The notes under the pieces were generated by a model. It was not told the origin of the DNA. It saw nothing but the letters and a program-made list of their open reading frames with translations, and searched no databases. Of a DNA stretch of 42,289 nucleotides, positions 8,218 to 16,893 are shown piece by piece; positions within the stretch are counted from its first letter, which is position 1, and each line of letters opens with the position of its first letter. The DNA comes from Bacteroidales bacterium. Its GTDB lineage: Bacteria; Bacteroidota; Bacteroidia; Bacteroidales; P3. The position numbers and the translations under genes were made by a program. The DNA lies in contig JAUNHX010000019.1 of the NCBI GenBank assembly GCA_030523765.1, forward strand, positions 1-42,289. Direction: 5' to 3'.

Positions 8218-8267
8218 CATAGATATATTGGGTATAAAATATTCCCATAGATACATTGGGTATAAAA
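8218..8267. repeat. Two 22-base direct repeats
   Basis: CATAGATATATTGGGTATAAAA (first 20 bases considered; 8218-8239) recurs at 8246-8267 with a single T-to-C change. The period is 28 bases. The repeats sit between the deiminase stop and the shared terminator. Confidence 0.75.
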
Positions 8268-8317
8268 AAAAAGAAACTCCCATTCCCTCAATCGAAGGAA
8301 TGGGAGTAACTTTATTT
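8265..8317. terminator. Bidirectional hairpin terminator
   Basis: ACTCCCATTCC (8276-8286) and GGAATGGGAGT (8297-8307) form a perfect 11-bp stem with a 10-base loop. An A-rich run on the left gives a strong U tract for arcB on the minus strand, and TTTATTTATT on the right serves the deiminase gene on the plus strand. Confidence 0.85.
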
Positions 8318-8332
8318 ATTGATGACTGCGTA

Positions 8333-9334
8333 TTAGTCGCCAAGAGTAGCTACCATAACAGCTTTGATGGTATGCATGCGGTTCTCAGCCTCATCGAATA
8401 CGATCGAGTTTTCGCTCTCGAACACATCTTCGGTAACCTCAACACCGTTGAGACCGAATTTCTCGTGAACATCGCGACCCACCTTGGTGTTCAGGTCGTG
8501 ATAAGCGGGGAGACAGTGCATGAATTTGCATTTAGGATTGCCCGTAGCTTTCATCATATCGGCATTAACCTGATAGGGACGGAGCATATCGATACGCTCT
8601 TTCCAAACGCTATCGGGTTCGCCCATAGATACCCATACATCGGTGTAGAGGAAGTCGCAACCTTTTACGCCCTTCTTCACATCGTCGGTAACGGTAACAG
8701 TAGCGCCCGTTTCTTTAGCGATCTCCTTGCAGATCTTAACCAGCTTGGTATCGGGCTGCAGTTTCTTAGGAGCCACGATGCGTACATCCATACCCATCTT
8801 AGCACCACCAACCATCAGAGAGTTACCCATGTTGTAGCGAGCATCGCCAACATAAGCGAAGGTAACCTGGTTGAGGGGTTTGTCGACATGCTCCTGCATG
8901 GTCAAGAAGTCGGCCAAAATCTGGGTGGGGTGAGCCTCAGCGGTAAGACCATTCCATACGGGAACACCAGCAAATTTAGCCAGCTCCTCGACAGTTGCTT
9001 GGTCGAAACCACGATACTCAATACCATCAAACATACGACCCAACACGCGAGCGGTGTCAGCCATACTCTCTTTAACACCAATCTGGCTACCAGTAGGTCC
9101 CAGATAAGTAACGTGAGCACCCTGATCGTGAGCTGCTACCTCGAAGGCGCAACGAGTACGGGTGGAAGTTTTTTCGAAAATAAGGGCGATATTCTTACCC
9201 TTCATGCGTTGCTGTTCGCATCCAGCATATTTGGCGCGTTTCAGATCGCGAGCCAGGTCGAGGAAATATTGCAGTTCCTTGGGGCTGAAGTCTAAAATCT
9301 TCAGAAAGTTACGATTTCTTAAATTGTAAGCCAT
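8333..9334 (-). CDS. arcB: Ornithine carbamoyltransferase, catabolic type
   Basis: A 333-residue carbamoyltransferase. In the arginine deiminase route it splits citrulline with phosphate into ornithine and carbamoyl phosphate. Carbamoyl-phosphate motifs: STRTR (57-61), HPTQ (135-138) and HCLPAYHD (273-280); the SMGE segment (236-239) is the ornithine-binding loop, which argues against putrescine transferase. Length and the extended N-terminus match ArcB/ArgF of the catabolic type. It follows arcC by 43 bases and ends at the bidirectional terminator. No arginine deiminase (arcA) is present in the window. Confidence 0.92.
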   Translation of the reverse strand: MAYNLRNRNFLKILDFSPKELQYFLDLARDLKRAKYAGCEQQRMKGKNIALIFEKTSTRTRCAFEVAAHDQGAHVTYLGPTGSQIGVKESMADTARVLGRMFDGIEYRGFDQATVEELAKFAGVPVWNGLTAEAHPTQILADFLTMQEHVDKPLNQVTFAYVGDARYNMGNSLMVGGAKMGMDVRIVAPKKLQPDTKLVKICKEIAKETGATVTVTDDVKKGVKGCDFLYTDVWVSMGEPDSVWKERIDMLRPYQVNADMMKATGNPKCKFMHCLPAYHDLNTKVGRDVHEKFGLNGVEVTEDVFESENSIVFDEAENRMHTIKAVMVATLGD

Positions 9335-9377
9335 GTGATTTGAATGATTATTTTTGGGTTATAAAAATCTGTTATTC

Positions 9378-10319
9378 TTATTTTACTATGCGGGTTCCGC
9401 AGTGAGGATTGTCGAGCTGACCGGCTTCGGTAATGACGCAGCTCTTGCCACCATTTTCGATGAACATGATGCCAGCTCGCACCTTGGGAGCCATAGAGCC
9501 TTCGGCGAACTGACCTTCGGCCAGATAAGCCTTAGCTTGATCGACAGTGATGACATCGAGTGCCTGCTCGTTGGGTTTACGGAAATTGATATAGATTTTG
9601 GGCACATCGGTGAGGATATAAAGCTCATCGGCTCCGATTTGAATAGCACAGAGTGCCGATGCAAGATCTTTGTCGATCACTGCCTCTACACCTTGTACAT
9701 AATCACTCTCCTCTACTACGGGGATACCACCACCACCAACAGTCACCACTACGTTGCCAGCTTGAGCCAGCTGCTTGATAATCTTGATGTTGTTGATGCG
9801 TCTAGGCTTGGGCGAAGCCACAACTTTGCGCCAGCCGTTGCCTTTGGGATCTTCCTTGTAGATGGCGCCCGTTTCTTCATGAAGTATTTCAGCTTGTTCC
9901 TTGGTATAATAGGGACCTACCGGTTTGGTAGGATTTTGGAACATAGGATCGAGTTTGTTGACAGCTACTTGGGTAACAATAGTCACTACATCGCGATAAA
10001 TATCGTTGCGTGCAAAGACATTACGCAGAGCTACTTCAATCATATAAGCTATAGAGCCTTGGGTTTCGGCTACACAGAAATCCATCGGCATAGCGGGCAA
10101 ACCGAACTCTTTCTTTCCCGCCTCGTGTTGGAGCATCACGTTGCCCACTTGGGGACCGTTTCCGTGGCCGATAACGACGTTATAACCACGCTTTAAAAGG
10201 TTGCAAAGGCTTTCGCAGGTGTTTTCTACATTGGCCATCTGTTCAGCATAAGTGCCTTTCTGGCCACTCCTAAGGAGTGCATTTCCACCGAAAGCAACTA
10301 CTGCAAGTTTTCGTGCCAT
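9378..10319 (-). CDS. arcC: Carbamate kinase
   Basis: A 313-residue amino-acid-kinase-fold enzyme that makes ATP from carbamoyl phosphate and ADP, the energy-yielding step after ornithine carbamoyltransferase. Motifs: VVAFGGNAL near the N-terminus, IGHGNGPQVGN (about 53-63), VVTVGGGGIPVV (about 210-221) and the IDKDLAS segment after it. It is the first gene of the arcC-arcB unit, with a promoter at 10379-10386 and a leader of about 55 bases. Confidence 0.94.
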   Translation of the reverse strand: MARKLAVVAFGGNALLRSGQKGTYAEQMANVENTCESLCNLLKRGYNVVIGHGNGPQVGNVMLQHEAGKKEFGLPAMPMDFCVAETQGSIAYMIEVALRNVFARNDIYRDVVTIVTQVAVNKLDPMFQNPTKPVGPYYTKEQAEILHEETGAIYKEDPKGNGWRKVVASPKPRRINNIKIIKQLAQAGNVVVTVGGGGIPVVEESDYVQGVEAVIDKDLASALCAIQIGADELYILTDVPKIYINFRKPNEQALDVITVDQAKAYLAEGQFAEGSMAPKVRAGIMFIENGGKSCVITEAGQLDNPHCGTRIVK

Positions 10320-10378
10320 ATCTATAAATAATTAGTTTCTAATATTATACAATCAGTTTATACGTATCAAAGAAAATG

Positions 10379-10386
10379 CAAAAATA
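10379..10386 (-). promoter_or_regulatory. -7 promoter element of arcC-arcB
   Basis: Minus-strand TATTTTTG, a full match to TAnnTTTG, about 60 bases before the arcC ATG. No clear -33 partner is seen at 19-21 bases. Confidence 0.5.
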
Positions 10387-10449
10387 ATAAAACTTTTGAT
10401 AATGGTAAAAAAAAGGACATATTTAGGTGAACTTCTTTAAATTGACTAC

Positions 10450-10479
10450 AGATGAGTTAGGTTATACCCTATCTCATCT
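10450..10479 (-). terminator. Hairpin after the M16-like gene
   Basis: AGATGAG/CTCATCT (10450-10456 and 10473-10479) plus TAGG/CCTA (10458-10461 and 10468-10471) pair around a 6-base loop with one T-T mismatch. It lies 36 bases beyond the stop of the minus-strand peptidase-like gene. The U tract is weak, so the terminator call is tentative. Confidence 0.5.
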
Positions 10480-10515
10480 ATGCGACTTCAAACAAAAGAA
10501 GGCATAGCGATACAC

Positions 10516-11796
10516 CTAATGCTCGGGGCCCACTACCACTTGAGTAAAAGCCTCACGCCGGAAGGCTTGCTGTGCAACCTCCTGTAGCTGTTGGGGGGTA
10601 CAAGTGCTGATAGCCTCTAAGAAATTGTCGGTGAAACGCTCATCGATATGACCTATCTGCATGGATCGGTAGCGCTCGCTCCGCTCAAAGATTCCATCGA
10701 TGCTGCGAAGAAAATCGCCAATCAGATAATGACGTACTACATCAAGTTCTTCGTTGGGGATAGGTTCGTTACACAAACAATCCATTTCTCGGTAAATCTC
10801 ACTCAGGGCGGGTTGGGCATGCTGAGCTCCAACATCGGTATTGATGAAGAACAACAAGTGGTTGCGCATCATATGGGTATAGGAGGCGACACCATAGGTA
10901 AAACCTTTATCCTCACGAATATTGCTCATTAGTCGCGAACCGAAATAGCCGCCAAGTATGGTGTTGACGATAGTGAAGAGGGCATACTCACGACTATCCC
11001 ATCGCCATGGGAGGAGTCGACCTATTCGAAGTGTTGACTGAACAGCATCGGGAATGGTTGCTTCGACAGTACGAAATGTATTGTGGGTGGGAACCGATAG
11101 GATGGAGGGATCAAAGGTATCGCCCTGCGGACCTTCGGTAAAGGGTGATTGACCAAACTGTTTTGCAAAGAGCTCTATGAACTGCTTGTCGCAAGCACCT
11201 GCAGCATAATAGCGGATATGGTTGAGTGGATAGCGATCGGAGTAAAACTGTTGTACATCGGCAAGTGAGAGACGATCTACATCCTCTACTTCAGCAAACG
11301 AACCATAGGGGTGGGTACGACCAAAGATATCGGCATAAAAGAGATTGCGAGCCACTTTCCCCGTTTCTAATTGTGCCGCTTTGAGTTGCTGGAGTCGCTT
11401 CGACATATATACCGTAAATTCTTGCTGACCGAAAAGGGGTTCGGTAAGGAGTTCATGCAATAACGGAAGCAACTCTGGAATATATTTCCGCAGTGAATAA
11501 ACGGTGATGGTAGACATGATGCTATCGATACCCCTATCGAGGGTTATACCTCGATAATCGAACCATTCAGCCAACTGGGGAGCTGTATGATGAAGTGTTG
11601 ACTCTCCCAAGAGGGCATTGGTTGCTGCTGCTTGCAGAAAACGCTGTTGGAAGGCTGCACCTGCGGGAACGGAGAAATCGATCTTAACGAGTTCGGTATT
11701 GGCATCGGGGAAAAAGAATAACGGTTGTCCGTTGGGCATAAGATTTGTTTGTGGTGTGAGTCCCGAACGGTCAATTTTATGCGGTTCTATATTCAT
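10516..11796 (-). CDS. Degenerate M16-family peptidase-like protein
   Basis: A 426-residue protein of the insulinase/mitochondrial-processing-peptidase family, with both halves of the M16B fold. The C-terminal half keeps the typical segment GGYFGSRLMSNIREDKGFTYG (about 280-300). The zinc site HxxEH expected near residue 60 is missing; the equivalent stretch reads NALLGESTLHHT. Such non-catalytic partners usually pair with an active M16 subunit, but none is in the window. It has no signal peptide. It lies 18 bases after the TonB-dependent receptor gene, so the two are probably co-transcribed; a role in receptor-related peptide handling is only a guess. Confidence 0.85.
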   Translation of the reverse strand: MNIEPHKIDRSGLTPQTNLMPNGQPLFFFPDANTELVKIDFSVPAGAAFQQRFLQAAATNALLGESTLHHTAPQLAEWFDYRGITLDRGIDSIMSTITVYSLRKYIPELLPLLHELLTEPLFGQQEFTVYMSKRLQQLKAAQLETGKVARNLFYADIFGRTHPYGSFAEVEDVDRLSLADVQQFYSDRYPLNHIRYYAAGACDKQFIELFAKQFGQSPFTEGPQGDTFDPSILSVPTHNTFRTVEATIPDAVQSTLRIGRLLPWRWDSREYALFTIVNTILGGYFGSRLMSNIREDKGFTYGVASYTHMMRNHLLFFINTDVGAQHAQPALSEIYREMDCLCNEPIPNEELDVVRHYLIGDFLRSIDGIFERSERYRSMQIGHIDERFTDNFLEAISTCTPQQLQEVAQQAFRREAFTQVVVGPEH

Positions 11797-11814
11797 ACAA
11801 AATAGGGAAATGGG

Positions 11815-14328
11815 TTAGAAACGGATGGTTAGTTTCACGTTGATCTGTCGTGCCGTTAAATAATTGGCCACTCGGTTATAACGATTGCTATAATCGGTAA
11901 CCCATATATATGATACTACGTTGCGATAGTTGAAGAGGTTAAAGACCTCAACTCCTAACATCACATCATCGAGATAGCGGAAGAGTCGCCAATGTCTGAG
12001 TTTTTCAATATTGGATAGTTCGATGGTATTACCCCAGTCGACTCGGAAATAGGGAGGCAAGCGATAATCGATGTCACGATCAATCTGGGCAGGATGGGTA
12101 ACGGGGAGACCTGTGGCGTAGATGAAGTTGAGACTCATTCGCCAGAAGGGGATTGATGGCACATAGTCTTGGAAAAAGATTTTGGCCGAGAAGCGTTGAT
12201 CGGTGGGACGACTTAACCAAGAGAGGGTGTCGCCTAAGATATCTTCTTGCGTTTTAAGAAGCGAGAGACTTGCCCATGACTCGAGTCCTGGCACAAAGTC
12301 GCCTGCCAATCGGAGCGAAAGTCCTGTAGCATACGCTACTGCCTCATTGTTAGCATCGTAACGAACCCTGAGATTGTCGATACGATAAGGGATAAGGTCG
12401 GTGATATACTTATAATATAGATCGGCAGTGAGACGGAAGGGGCGATCTAACCATCGGAAATTCCAATCGGTGGTTCCTTGCACTTGATAGGAGTGCTGGG
12501 TGGTGACATCGAGATTGAGGGTACCATTATCACGACGATATTCGCGATAGAGAGGGGGTTGGTTGTAGACGCCTGCGGCTAACCGATATACGATATCTTG
12601 TTTTCCGTTGGGGCGATAACTGAAACTCATTCGAGGGCTTACCATCCACTGAAGTGGCATACGATATCCATTAGATACGGAGCGATACGATGTGGCTGAT
12701 GCATTGCTGAAGGTGGTGCTGTCTACCCACACGGAGTAGATTTGACCGCGAACACCTACCAGCAAACTCAAGTCGTCCACATCGTTGGTGGTAAAGTTGA
12801 TACTGCGCTGAACATATCCCATCAATCGATTAGTTGCCAATACGTTATTTGCATTGAGGAAGTTCTGCAAGATGGGATTGGTGGGCATATTGGTGCTGTC
12901 GCCTGGCACTACATCTTGATAGGGTTGAGCAAAACCAGCCGAATCGATCCATTTCCATTCGCGCATCCTATCATCGAACTGGTCGCGCTGAACCCGAAAA
13001 CCATAAAGCCAACTGCCCATACGGGCATAGTTGTATCCTTTCAGTTCGGACGATAAGACGGTAGTAGAGAGATAGTTGCGTGCATGTTCGAGCGATGTAC
13101 CCACCCCTCGTTCAAACTCGGAATTGAGGCTATCGGTACTTCCTATGTTCACCTGATAGATCCAATATTGTGTCTGTACATCGTAGATTTCGCGCTCTCG
13201 GTTATGCTGTGCCGATGTAATCCATTTAAGGTTGAAGAGATCAGAGGGATGCCAATCGAGGGTTACAGCACCGAGGGCTGTTGTGTATCGATCTTGCTCT
13301 TGTCCATCGAAATAGGCTTCGTAGCGCATAGGATTATAAAAGCCACCAAACATAGTGGTTTGACTTTCGGGAATAAGTCCGTATACATTGCGACTGGCTA
13401 TGCCTAAGAAAGAGAGATCTACGTTGGTGTCGACTCGATAGTTGAGCACCATCTGAGCATCAGTATAATTCGAGGTATAGGCGCCTTGAGTTTCGAGCGA
13501 ACTAAAGATATAACTGTTGGAATGCTGCCGCAAACCTACAGAGTATGCTAGTCGCTGACGTCGACCTGCCAATCCTTGTACCGATGCTGTGGCTCCAAGA
13601 AGACTGGCCGATAGTTTGGCTCGAAATTCGATGGGTCGAGAATATATTAAATCGAGTACTGACGACATTTTATCGCCATAGGCTGCTTCGAAACCTCCTG
13701 GGGCAAACTGGATACGATCTATCAGATCGGGATTGATGATGCTCATTCCCTCTTGCTGTCCGCTTCGGATAAGTTGGGGACGGACAATCTCTACATCATT
13801 AATATACACCAAATTCTCATCGAACGATCCACCTCGCACCGAATACTGTGATGACATCTCGTTGTTTGAATTGACATCGGGAAGGGTTTTGAGGAGGTTT
13901 TCGATACCGGCATTGGGACCTACCACCTGTTCGAGGCGCTGACGCTCGATATGAGTGAAGGAGGTCATCCGCTGTCGTTCGTTCACGATGACAACGCCCT
14001 TAAGGGTTTGAACCGAAGAACGAAGGACGATATTGTGTACACGTGTCTCGCCTTTGAAAAGCCGTAGTTTGACTTCAACTGGTTCGGTGCCTACAAACGT
14101 AAAACGAATGGTGAGAAGGGTATCGGAAGGTAGGGTGAGTGAATAGCGCCCTCTCTTATCGGTGAGTACTGCCGATTGAGGTTGGTAGTCGATAGTGGTG
14201 ACGCCTGCATATTCGACAGCATTACCTTCGGCATCTTCAACAATGCCGCGAAGGGTAGATTGTGCCATCGCTGTCACTTCTACCAGCAACAAAGCCACAA
14301 GGATAATATATCGTATAATTTGTTTCAA
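11815..14328 (-). CDS. TonB-dependent receptor
   Basis: An 837-residue outer-membrane receptor. It has a signal peptide (about 1-22, ending AMA-Q), a carboxypeptidase-regulatory-like domain (about 24-105, with GIVEDAEGNAVEYAGV), a plug domain (about 110-230, with LLKTLPDVNSNNEMSSQYSVRGG and VYINDVEI) and a 22-strand-type barrel ending in the C-terminal aromatic VKLTIRF. No SusD-like lipoprotein is adjacent, which argues against a classical polysaccharide-utilisation pair. The ligand is not predictable. A promoter element lies 83 bases upstream of the start, and the degenerate M16 gene follows. Confidence 0.93.
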   Translation of the reverse strand: MKQIIRYIILVALLLVEVTAMAQSTLRGIVEDAEGNAVEYAGVTTIDYQPQSAVLTDKRGRYSLTLPSDTLLTIRFTFVGTEPVEVKLRLFKGETRVHNIVLRSSVQTLKGVVIVNERQRMTSFTHIERQRLEQVVGPNAGIENLLKTLPDVNSNNEMSSQYSVRGGSFDENLVYINDVEIVRPQLIRSGQQEGMSIINPDLIDRIQFAPGGFEAAYGDKMSSVLDLIYSRPIEFRAKLSASLLGATASVQGLAGRRQRLAYSVGLRQHSNSYIFSSLETQGAYTSNYTDAQMVLNYRVDTNVDLSFLGIASRNVYGLIPESQTTMFGGFYNPMRYEAYFDGQEQDRYTTALGAVTLDWHPSDLFNLKWITSAQHNREREIYDVQTQYWIYQVNIGSTDSLNSEFERGVGTSLEHARNYLSTTVLSSELKGYNYARMGSWLYGFRVQRDQFDDRMREWKWIDSAGFAQPYQDVVPGDSTNMPTNPILQNFLNANNVLATNRLMGYVQRSINFTTNDVDDLSLLVGVRGQIYSVWVDSTTFSNASATSYRSVSNGYRMPLQWMVSPRMSFSYRPNGKQDIVYRLAAGVYNQPPLYREYRRDNGTLNLDVTTQHSYQVQGTTDWNFRWLDRPFRLTADLYYKYITDLIPYRIDNLRVRYDANNEAVAYATGLSLRLAGDFVPGLESWASLSLLKTQEDILGDTLSWLSRPTDQRFSAKIFFQDYVPSIPFWRMSLNFIYATGLPVTHPAQIDRDIDYRLPPYFRVDWGNTIELSNIEKLRHWRLFRYLDDVMLGVEVFNLFNYRNVVSYIWVTDYSNRYNRVANYLTARQINVKLTIRF

Positions 14329-14410
14329 CAGTTTATATTACAACTTTTTATAATTAAAATAGCATCTACTATTGTTCCGATTGCCATTTGAATTGAATAG
14401 TCCCTTAACG

Positions 14411-14418
14411 CAAAAATA
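14411..14418 (-). promoter_or_regulatory. -7 promoter element of the TonB receptor gene
   Basis: Minus-strand TATTTTTG, 83 bases before the receptor ATG. A TTG occurs 15 bases upstream, closer than the usual 19. Confidence 0.45.
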
Positions 14419-14491
14419 TCACTTTTTATTGCACAACCATACACGAAACAGAGATTTTTAGCGTTATACCTTATATTTATACAAAATACAT

Positions 14492-14998
14492 ATGAGAAGA
14501 TTATTGCTATTTGTACTGATCATTGCTTGCTATAGCGGGGTTTCTGCTCAACAAAACAGCATCACTTTTACTTCACTTAGCGATGCTCGCTATTATTTCT
14601 ATATCAATGGAGAGCTTCAGAACGATAAAGCTGTTTCGACCATCACTTTCAATAATTTAGAGGCGAAGGATTATTTGTTTCGTATCGTTGTGGATGATCC
14701 TTACGAGGTGGCTGTAATCAAAACACTCCGTCCGTCAACAACCAAGAATCGGTACACGCTACTCTTTAACCCAGTAAAGGAACGTATCATTCTTGAGACT
14801 GAAAAGGCTGAACGCAACAACCCATCGAACACGATTGGCAACAGTAGGAGCAGCAACTATGGTAACACGACTGAACGGGTGTCGCGTACTGAACGGAAAA
14901 CGCAACGTCAAGCAGATCGAGAAGATGCCCAAGAACGGAGTGCTACCTCTACTGGCAAAACGGTACACAAGGTTAAAAGTCCTGTATTCGAAGATTAA
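14492..14998 (+). CDS. Secreted protein of unknown function
   Basis: A 168-residue protein with a clear signal peptide (about 1-19, ending VSA-QQ). The mature part has a short beta-rich domain (about 22-105, with a YFYINGELQ segment and a hydrophobic core typical of small PEGA-like or carbohydrate-binding-like sandwiches) and then a charged Asn/Ser/Thr/Arg/Glu-rich low-complexity tail (about 108-168). No family is recognised with confidence. It is 65 bases upstream of the MORN-repeat gene and probably in the same transcript. Confidence 0.75.
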   Translation: MRRLLLFVLIIACYSGVSAQQNSITFTSLSDARYYFYINGELQNDKAVSTITFNNLEAKDYLFRIVVDDPYEVAVIKTLRPSTTKNRYTLLFNPVKERIILETEKAERNNPSNTIGNSRSSNYGNTTERVSRTERKTQRQADREDAQERSATSTGKTVHKVKSPVFED

Positions 14999-15063
14999 CA
15001 ACATGATCATCTTCTCTTAACAACATCATTATTTAGCAAAAAACAAGGAAATAAAATACAGAT

Positions 15064-16083
15064 ATGAAAGCAAATCTTATTCTTTTCGTCCTCTTGGCTA
15101 TCGGCACAATAGGGCAAGCACAGAACCAAATCGACAAACAGGGTCGCAAACAGGGCCATTGGCTCCGTACCGACAAGCAGGGCGGCAAGATCTTTGAGGG
15201 TAACTTCAAAGATGGTTTGGAGGTTGACACCTTCTACTATTACTACCCTAACGGACAGGTGCGTATCCGCAACGTATACACTGTGCCTGGCAAGATATGC
15301 CAACATCAGGCTTTTGACGAAAAAGGTCACATGCTGGCCGAAGGTAACTATAACCAAAAGAACCGTGATGGTGAGTGGCGCCTGTATAACGAACAAGGTA
15401 AACTGGTAAAAATAGCTAACTATCGCATGGGTATCAAAGAGGGTATCCACATCATCTTTACTAGCAACGGTGATACTGCTGAGGTATGCACCTGGAAAGA
15501 TAACCATCGCAACGGACGTTGGTGGAAACGCATTGATGAAAAGGGATGGATTACTGGTACTTATGTTAACGGAGGACTCGAAGGACGTGTATTAGAGTAC
15601 GATAACAACGGCAAGATGGTTCGCGATGGACATTACCTTCATGGCGCTAAACATGGCCAATATCGCTATCTGGATGGTGGCGTAATCAGTATCGATGAAC
15701 AATGGGATCATGGTATTCTTCGCGACCGTAAAATCCTACTTCATACCCCCTCCCCTACCTATCTTAGCATTTACGACATCGCCTATTTCTACCCCAAGGG
15801 TAGCAACAAAGCTATCGTGATGAAGAAAGATGGCTCGGTGCTTCAATGCGATGATAACCCCGAGGCAATCTTTAGCCGTGCAGGACAAGAACTCTTCTAT
15901 ACTATCGATAAGAAGAACCGTGTGGCTGCTAACAGAACTTGTATCATGGGATTGACCCAAGACAACGAGGGACGTGAGATTATCAGCCTTGATCCTAAAC
16001 CTGCTTTCTCGATCTTCCCCGATGAAGATGTAAAGAAGATGGTGGAGTCGCTACAACGTGTTGACGAACTAGACGAAGAATAA
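15064..16083 (+). CDS. Secreted MORN-repeat protein
   Basis: A 339-residue protein with a signal peptide (about 1-19, ending GQA-Q) and a run of MORN-type repeats over about 25-215. The repeats have the usual spacing of G-x-W and Y-x-x-G: KQGHWLRTD, FEGNFKDG, YYPNGQVRIRNVY, EGNYNQKNRDGEWRLYNEQG, RNGRWWKRIDEKG, KHGQYRYLDGG. The C-terminal third (about 235-339) is different and acidic. Such proteins are often labelled YwqK-like antitoxin, but nothing here suggests a toxin pair; an exported scaffold is more plausible. It is followed by a minus-strand small-RNA candidate rather than a clear plus-strand terminator. Confidence 0.85.
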   Translation: MKANLILFVLLAIGTIGQAQNQIDKQGRKQGHWLRTDKQGGKIFEGNFKDGLEVDTFYYYYPNGQVRIRNVYTVPGKICQHQAFDEKGHMLAEGNYNQKNRDGEWRLYNEQGKLVKIANYRMGIKEGIHIIFTSNGDTAEVCTWKDNHRNGRWWKRIDEKGWITGTYVNGGLEGRVLEYDNNGKMVRDGHYLHGAKHGQYRYLDGGVISIDEQWDHGILRDRKILLHTPSPTYLSIYDIAYFYPKGSNKAIVMKKDGSVLQCDDNPEAIFSRAGQELFYTIDKKNRVAANRTCIMGLTQDNEGREIISLDPKPAFSIFPDEDVKKMVESLQRVDELDEE

Positions 16084-16149
16084 GTGTAACCCTTAAGATG
16101 GGTTTAACGAAAGAATAAAAAAGGCTATGCTGAAAGGATTCAAAATAGT

Positions 16150-16183
16150 GATAAAAAAACAAAGGTTGCTTCACAGCAACCTT
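16150..16183 (-). terminator. Intrinsic terminator of the small-RNA candidate
   Basis: AAGGTTGCT (16162-16170) and AGCAACCTT (16175-16183) form a perfect 9-bp stem with a 4-base loop. On the minus strand it is followed by TTGTTTTTTTAT, a strong U tract; on the plus strand no T run follows. This polarity supports a leftward transcript. Confidence 0.75.
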
Positions 16184-16292
16184 GTTCACATTAAACACTA
16201 TTACAAAATCCAGAATGATTATTTGAACACCTATTCTCAGGTAATCTTTCGATTTTCAGCAATTTAAAGAGATTTACTCTCCCTCATTTGCG
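16150..16292 (-). ncRNA. Candidate small non-coding RNA, about 140 nt
   Basis: The 285-base gap between two plus-strand genes holds a complete minus-strand transcription unit with no open frame. A consensus promoter lies at 16297-16326 and a strong intrinsic terminator ends at about 16150. The RNA between can form small hairpins, including AAUC-GAAA-GAUU with a GNRA-type loop, GAGA-GUAAA-UCUC near the 5' end, and an AAUC/GAUU stem further on. No coding frame with a start is apparent. It could be a regulatory RNA such as a Bacteroidales 6S-type RNA or a trans-acting sRNA; I cannot assign a family. The ends are estimates. Confidence 0.6.
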
Positions 16293-16296
16293 GTTG

Positions 16297-16326
16297 CAAA
16301 ATTACACACATTTTTTGAACCACCAA
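16297..16326 (-). promoter_or_regulatory. Promoter of the small-RNA candidate
   Basis: On the minus strand TTG (complement of 16324-16326) is followed by 19 bases and TAATTTTG (complement of 16297-16304), a full match to the Bacteroidetes consensus. No coding gene lies downstream on that strand before the terminator. Confidence 0.7.
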
Positions 16327-16368
16327 GAAGAAAATAATAGAATTAAAGATATTTAACATTTAGCAACT

Positions 16369-16893
16369 ATGAATACTGTCATTTTGCAGGCGATGAAAGA
16401 ACGCCGTAGCATCAAAAAATATAGTCCTGTTCAGATTCTTCCCGAAGAACTTGAGCCTGTTTTAGAAGCAGGTCTCTATGCCCCTAATGGTCACGGTGCA
16501 CAAGCATCGCTTATGGTGGTGGTGCAGGACAAAGAGACACGCGACCAGCTATCGCGAATGAATGCTGAGATTATGGGTATCGACAAAGATCCTTTCTATG
16601 GTGCCCCTACGGTTGTTGTGGTGTTTGGCAACACTGAGATCCGCACTTGGTTGGAGGATGCTACCCTCACTGCTGGCAATATGCTGCTAGCTGCACCTGC
16701 AGTAGGATTGGGAGGATGCTGGATACACCGTGCTCGCCAGATGTTCGATAGCGAAGAGGGCAAGAAACTGATGCAACGATGGGGTGTCCCTGAAGGCTAT
16801 CTAGGTGTAGCCAACGTAGTATTGGGTTATGCTGCTGGTACCCCTAAGCCTCAACCTGAACGCAAAGCGGGCCGTATCATCTACGCGCAATGA
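16369..16893 (+). CDS. Nitroreductase-family oxidoreductase
   Basis: A 174-residue FMN-dependent nitroreductase-fold protein. The N-terminal KERRSIKKYSP is the FMN-phosphate-binding Arg-rich segment; APNGHGAQ (about 38-45) matches the second FMN contact, and the G-x-G-x-C-W-I stretch (GLGGCWIH) and the GYAAGTPKP segment near the end are typical of the family. The physiological substrate cannot be told. Its stop overlaps the mtaB start (ATGA), so translation of the two is probably coupled. Confidence 0.88.
   Translation: MNTVILQAMKERRSIKKYSPVQILPEELEPVLEAGLYAPNGHGAQASLMVVVQDKETRDQLSRMNAEIMGIDKDPFYGAPTVVVVFGNTEIRTWLEDATLTAGNMLLAAPAVGLGGCWIHRARQMFDSEEGKKLMQRWGVPEGYLGVANVVLGYAAGTPKPQPERKAGRIIYAQ

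Noticed and set aside
8228..9295. A 355-codon plus-strand frame antisense to arcB
   Set aside because: arcB on the other strand has all active-site motifs. The long antisense frame follows from its codon use and begins inside the terminator.
9354..10196. A 280-codon plus-strand frame antisense to arcC
   Set aside because: It mirrors a clear carbamate kinase gene and has no recognisable protein features.
11815..14328. SusC of a polysaccharide-utilisation locus
   Set aside because: There is no SusD-like lipoprotein or glycan-degrading enzyme beside it; a general TonB-dependent receptor is the safer call.
15064..16083. Toxin-antitoxin system because of the YwqK-like label of MORN proteins
   Set aside because: The protein has a signal peptide and no toxin-like gene is adjacent.
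16162..16183. Terminator of the MORN-protein gene
   Set aside because: The U tract is on the minus-strand side; on the plus strand no T run follows. It fits the minus-strand small-RNA candidate better.
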